The notes below the pieces were generated by a model. That model did no database searches, was not told where the DNA came from, and worked only from the letters and a program-made list of their open reading frames with translations. A stretch of 64,000 nt of DNA. Origin: Raphanus sativus. Taxonomy: Eukaryota; Streptophyta; Magnoliopsida; Brassicales; Brassicaceae. Positions 63,255 to 64,000 of the stretch are shown piece by piece. The DNA is taken from positions 37,155,848 through 37,219,847 of the forward strand of contig NC_079512.1 in NCBI RefSeq assembly GCF_000801105.2, read 5' to 3'. The position numbers were made by a program, and so were the translations under genes. How positions within the stretch are numbered: position 1 is the stretch's first letter; every line of letters begins with the position of its first letter.

Positions 63255-63784
63255 GGAGTATTTGCTTAAAAACTGCCTACAGATGTTGTGATTAGATAAG
63301 TAATATGAATGTGTCAAACCTAAGGTTTATGTAGATAAATATAATATCAAAACTTCCACGTACCTAAAGATTCGAAGAAACTATCTCACTGCGCCGACCA
63401 ACATCTATTAAATAAATAGTAAAGGAATATAAATAGTGGGAAGAAGTAGAACTCTGTTGTTTACGTTATCTGAAACAGTCTTCATGCAAATCGAAATTGC
63501 ATGCTAGTGCTGACTGCTTTCTTAAAACCAAAACCGACACGTGCAATACAGCCACCATTCTTGACCTGACACGTATCCAAATTCACCGACTTAACCCCGC
63601 CTAACACGTTATGTTGCGTGACAGAGCTTCTTATCTCTTCTTTATACGTCCCCACATCGTACTTACTATATATATAAAACATGCGATATCTTTCAAATGA
63701 TTCATTTTCTGAATCAAAAGTTAGTATAATACCAAAACTCTTGAGAGATTCATCAGTTATTTTTCAGTTTTCGGATCGAAGCTA
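63255..63784. promoter_or_regulatory. promoter of the 101-aa gene (right arm)
   Basis: Counterpart of 27025-27552. ACGTG-core motifs lie at 63536-63544 (gacacgtgc) and 63568-63576 (gacacgtat), and a TATA-like tatatataaa lies at about 63668-63678, roughly 110 bp before the ATG. Confidence 0.45.
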
Positions 63785-63949
63785 ATGACAATGGAAGTAG
63801 GCAAGAGGATGGATATGTTAGAGAGGAAGTCATCGATAGAGACAGAGCCCATGACATTGCATCTCGACCAAATAGAAAATGCTCGAGAGGAGGCATTGTT
63901 TGTGATGAAAACAAAGACATTTGAGGAAGCTATGGACATCTTCACAAAG
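63785..63949 (+). CDS. 101-aa protein, exon 1 of right-arm copy (cut by window end)
   Basis: Exon 1 (55 codons, MTMEVGKRMDML... to ...EEAMDIFTK) with donor gttact at 63950 exactly as in the left arm. The second exon would lie beyond 64000. The encoded residues equal those of the left copy. Confidence 0.75.
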
Positions 63950-64000
63950 GTTACTAATGATTTTACTTAATCAACTTTCTACGATTTTCTTTTCCTATTC

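Overview
The window is plant nuclear DNA from the Brassicaceae, most likely a Brassica-type crop or relative. Genes have short GT-AG introns and AT-rich spacers. From memory, the gene order matches Arabidopsis thaliana chromosome 4, about At4g33390 to At4g33510, gene for gene and strand for strand. I inferred the Arabidopsis locus names from protein resemblance and order; no search was run.

Layout. 1-950 is the 3' end of a Ty3/gypsy-like retrotransposon, cut by a 100-N gap (951-1050). The collinear block follows: C-terminal end of a WEB1-like coiled-coil protein (+), CYPRO4/Vid27-like (-), SPPL1 (+), PRX47 (+), BAK1/SERK3 (-), a GH28 pectin-lyase-fold protein (+), MYB69 (-), ABCI10 (-), a 101-aa protein (-), HDA14 (-), a DUF3727-like plastid protein (-), a pepsin-type aspartyl protease (-), RPD1 (-), PP2C62 (-) and DHS2 (+). 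I resolved exon boundaries for every gene except CYPRO4, whose frame is broken many times, and the WEB1-like fragment.

After a second 100-N gap (45817-45916) the sequence runs backwards. 46207-64000 is an inverted copy of 26809-45816 and carries second copies of DHS2, PP2C62, RPD1, the protease, the DUF3727 gene, HDA14 and the first exon of the 101-aa gene. The inner part of the arms (DHS2 and PP2C62, to the start of RPD1) is almost identical. The outer part (RPD1 onward) differs by scattered substitutions, microsatellite lengths and a 1367-bp Helitron present only in the left arm. The palindrome axis sits on an assembly gap of conventional size, so a misjoined haplotig or homoeologous contig is the first explanation. 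A real inverted duplication is not excluded.

Sequence quality varies. CYPRO4 (beside gap 1) and the right-arm DHS2 and PP2C62 exon 1 (beside gap 2) are full of single-base homopolymer indels while the protein meaning is preserved. Both DHS2 copies also share one extra T.

Mobile DNA is the other theme. I could define precise ends and target-site duplications for two or three hAT-type MITEs (one inside BAK1), a foldback Mutator-like element filled with telomere-like repeats, and a complete Helitron with its empty site preserved in the other arm. The genes are ordinary single-copy plant functions (plastid metabolism, wall biology, receptor signalling) and do not form a pathway cluster. I see no bacterial-type system, CRISPR array or rRNA/tRNA gene.
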